Source of the DNA: Halopelagius longus
GTDB taxonomy: Archaea; Halobacteriota; Halobacteria; Halobacteriales; Haloferacaceae
Assembly: GCF_900100875.1 (NCBI RefSeq)
Contig: NZ_FNKQ01000002.1
Location: 62,001 to 126,000 of the forward strand
Direction: 5' to 3'
DNA length: 64,000 nt
Every line of letters begins with the position of its first letter. Position 1 is the first letter of the stretch. The notes under the pieces were generated by a model. It worked only from the letters and a program-made list of their open reading frames with translations. It had not been told where the DNA came from and made no database searches. A program made the position numbers and the translations under genes. Below, one piece after another: positions 62,117 through 64,000 of this stretch.

Positions 62117-62314
62117 TCAGTGCAGGATGTCCTTCACGCGGCGAGGTTCGCCGCTGAGGTTCGGGTTCTTCTCGACGATTTTGAGGACTTCGTGGTCCGT
62201 CACGTCCGGGTACGCCTTCTCGGTGGCGTCTTCGATGAGGTCCTTGTCGAGGCGGAACTGGGTGCCCTCGTACTCGACGTCGACCCCTTTGTCGTCGAAG
62301 GAAAGGACGGTCAT
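62117..62314 (-). CDS. Conserved haloarchaeal 65-aa protein, DUF5800-like
   Basis: The 65-residue protein (MTVLSFDDKGVDVEYEGTQFRLDKDLIEDATEKAYPDVTDHEVLKIVEKNPNLSGEPRRVKDILH) has the compact beta-then-helix shape of the haloarchaeal DUF5800 family as I recall it. It is cytosolic and acidic, with no known function. It is convergent with the exonuclease gene. Confidence 0.78.
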   Translation of the reverse strand: MTVLSFDDKGVDVEYEGTQFRLDKDLIEDATEKAYPDVTDHEVLKIVEKNPNLSGEPRRVKDILH

Positions 62315-62412
62315 AGGTGACCGTAGCTTACGAGAGAATAAAAACGCACGCCCGGTTCGTCTGACGCGCGTCGTACGGTCGGTTTATTACCCAGCATGTG
62401 TTGGTCCGAGTT

Positions 62413-63264
62413 GTGTCACTCGGTTCGGACCCGCTCGACGCGCTCGAGATACCCGACGGGACGACCGTCGAGGAGCACGATTTGGTGACGGAGAGCGACG
62501 TCATCGTCGGCGGACAGAGCACGATCGAGTTCGGCGTCCGCGGGCGGAACGTCGTCGCCGGCGAGCGAGTGCGGTTCGGCGGCGACATCGAGGCGGAGGG
62601 CGACTGTCGGTTGGACACGTGGTGCGACGTGGCCGGAAACGTCCTCGTCGGCGAGAACGCCTACCTCGGCGAACGCGTCCACGTCGGCGGCCGCCTGATG
62701 GTATCGGGCGATTTGGACATCGGCGACGACGTGGACATAGAGGAGGGGTTCGAGGCCAACGGCTGGATAGTCATCCGAAACCCCGTCCCGACGCTCGTCT
62801 TCTACTTCATCGTCCTCTCGCAGTTGCTCCGTCTCGGCGAGAACGACGCCGCGGGCGAACTCGCGGACTCGCTGAAGGGCGAGAGCGAACACCAACCGCT
62901 GACGATTCCCCGCGGATCGACCGTCTCGGACGACGCGTGGCGCGCCTCCACCCCCGCCACCGTCGGCGACGGCTGCCGACTCCACGGCAACATCCGCGCG
63001 GAGTCCATCGACGTCGGCGAGGACAACAACATCTTCGGCAGTCTGCGCGCCCGCGAGGACATCGTCGTCCGGTCGGGGACGCGCATCCACGGCGACGTGA
63101 CCACCCGGAACGGGACGGTCACCATCGAGGAGGGCGCGCGCGTCCTCGGCGACGTCTCCTGCGGCGAACTCGAACTCCACGAGGGTGCGCTGGTCGACGG
63201 GACGATGCGCGCCCGCGGCGAGATGCGCATCCACAGTTCCGACCCCACGCGCGATATCGAGTGA
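62413..63264 (+). CDS. Bactofilin-like polymer-forming protein
   Basis: The 283-residue protein is two beta-helical halves of the bactofilin type: VRGRNVVAGERVRFGGDIEAEGDCRLDTWCDVAGNVLVGENAYLGERVHVGGRLMV and GDGCRLHGNIRAESIDVGEDNNIFGSLRAREDIVVRSGTRIHGDVTTRNGTVTIEEGARVLGDVSCGELELHEGALVDGTM. Between them a hydrophobic stretch (about 126-140, VPTLVFYFIVLSQLL) could anchor it to the membrane. A GTG at 62413 gives a start about 28 bases after a TTTATTA box; a GTG five codons earlier also fits. It may form a membrane-linked scaffold. Confidence 0.85.
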   Translation: MSLGSDPLDALEIPDGTTVEEHDLVTESDVIVGGQSTIEFGVRGRNVVAGERVRFGGDIEAEGDCRLDTWCDVAGNVLVGENAYLGERVHVGGRLMVSGDLDIGDDVDIEEGFEANGWIVIRNPVPTLVFYFIVLSQLLRLGENDAAGELADSLKGESEHQPLTIPRGSTVSDDAWRASTPATVGDGCRLHGNIRAESIDVGEDNNIFGSLRAREDIVVRSGTRIHGDVTTRNGTVTIEEGARVLGDVSCGELELHEGALVDGTMRARGEMRIHSSDPTRDIE

Positions 63265-63363
63265 GTCGCCGCTCTCCGACGCCGTCGCTCCGCCGAGATG
63301 AGTCAAACGGTCGTTTGTGTCTACGGTACTCCTTTCTGACGTGTCGCGGTAGTCGGTGGCAGT

Positions 63364-64000
63364 ATGCACACGAGACGAACGCTCGCCGCCGTCGCACTCG
63401 CCGCCCTCCTCGTTCTCGCGGGGTGCGGGGGCGCATCGACCGGCGGCGCCGGCGATTCGGGTGAGATTGCCGCCGAGAGACAACAAAGCGCCGGGTCGGT
63501 GACGGGGGCGCAAGCGACGGCCTCCGGCGACGACGGCGCAAGCGGCGGTAGCGACGGCGGGTCGGCGTCCGAGGCGGCCCTGCAGGAACGCGCGCTCATA
63601 AAGACGGGAACCGTCGTCGTCGAAGTAGACGACTTCGAGTCCTCGCGGGCGAACCTCACAGACTCCGTCGAGGGGTACGGCGGGTTCGTCAGCGAGACGC
63701 GGACGCGACGCCGCGGGCCGGAGAACCACACGTACGTCCACGGAACGCTCGTCCTCCGCGTCCCGTCCGAGGAGTACGAATCGCTGCTCTCGGACGCCGA
63801 AGCCGAGGGCGACGTCGTCTCCTCGGAGACGAACACCGAGGACGTGACCGACCAGTTGGTCGATTTGGAGGCCCGATTGGAGAACCTCCGGGCGGAACGC
63901 GACAGGCTCCGGACGCTGTACGAACGGGCGAACTCGACGGAGGACGTCCTCGCGGTGCAGCGAGAGTTATCGGACGTGCAGGGCGAAATCGAGCGACTGG
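63364..64000 (+). CDS. DUF4349-type lipoprotein (C-terminal part beyond the window)
   Basis: The gene starts at the ATG at 63364 and is open to the right edge (about 212 codons seen). It opens with a lipoprotein signal (MHTRRTLAAVALAALLVLAGCG, lipobox LAGC), a Gly/Ser-rich linker and then the DUF4349 core: LIKTGTVVVEVDDFESSRANLTDSVEGYGGFVSETRT, VLRVPSEEYESLLSDAEAEGDVVSSETNTEDVTDQLVDLEARLENLRAERDRLRTLYERAN, a beta-alpha part followed by a coiled coil. The usual C-terminal helices lie outside. Function unknown. Confidence 0.85.
   Translation, partial: MHTRRTLAAVALAALLVLAGCGGASTGGAGDSGEIAAERQQSAGSVTGAQATASGDDGASGGSDGGSASEAALQERALIKTGTVVVEVDDFESSRANLTDSVEGYGGFVSETRTRRRGPENHTYVHGTLVLRVPSEEYESLLSDAEAEGDVVSSETNTEDVTDQLVDLEARLENLRAERDRLRTLYERANSTEDVLAVQRELSDVQGEIERL

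Overview
The window is high-GC archaeal chromosome from a haloarchaeon, most likely Haloferacales/Haloferacaceae; the genus cannot be fixed from sequence alone. The signs are very acidic proteins, archaeal enzymes (Nop5 with fibrillarin, archaeal CoaD, archaeal methionine adenosyltransferase, Dph2, DacZ), many genes whose TATA-like box lies about 25-35 bp before the start codon (leaderless type), and several families that look restricted to haloarchaea.

Layout. 1-6.8 kb: CorA (partial), lipoprotein and small-protein genes, the Nop5-fibrillarin pair, gshA, an HTH regulator, coaD and a one-repeat TFB-like protein. 6.86-17.34 kb: an AT-richer integrative element in the 3' half of a tRNA-Leu(UAG) gene, bounded by identical 65-bp att repeats. 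It carries a tyrosine integrase, a GIY-YIG nuclease, a zinc-ribbon membrane protein, a 798-residue zinc-ribbon protein with a FokI-like cleavage domain, an SRA-like/HNH (ScoMcrA-type) nuclease, an SF2-like ATPase with a winged helix, and small membrane proteins. 17.34-17.96 kb: a row of shorter, decayed copies of the same tRNA 3' end, so the locus has been used repeatedly. 18.8-49 kb: core chromosome, with dacZ-mscS, a PAS histidine kinase, purD, thiol/redox genes, thiI, ppk, the SAM synthase, an FKBP with a Gly/Met tail, a MinD/RecA-like pair, dph2, hydrolases and membrane proteins. 49-53.7 kb: a cytochrome P450 remnant, then an HTH/membrane pair facing a CARDB-ABC exporter-type operon across a region with two palindromes. 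53.7-55.3 kb: a chromosomal Xer-like recombinase with its small partner and a palindrome-rich 3' flank. 55.3-60.4 kb: two tandem paralogous Tat-exported beta-helix proteins in gene-poor DNA. 60.4-64 kb: a YedK/HMCES-type DNA-damage protein facing an RNase H-fold exonuclease, a small DUF5800-like protein, a bactofilin-like protein and a DUF4349-type lipoprotein (partial).

How the genes may work together. The integrative element looks like a compact nuclease/defence island: three nucleases of different folds (GIY-YIG, PD-(D/E)XK, HNH) plus an ATPase. The two largest nuclease genes are divergently transcribed from a shared gap, each with its own leaderless-type promoter. The pairing of a FokI-like zinc-ribbon protein with an SRA-HNH protein is the best candidate here for an undescribed system. 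Function calls are from motif reading only; no database search was possible.
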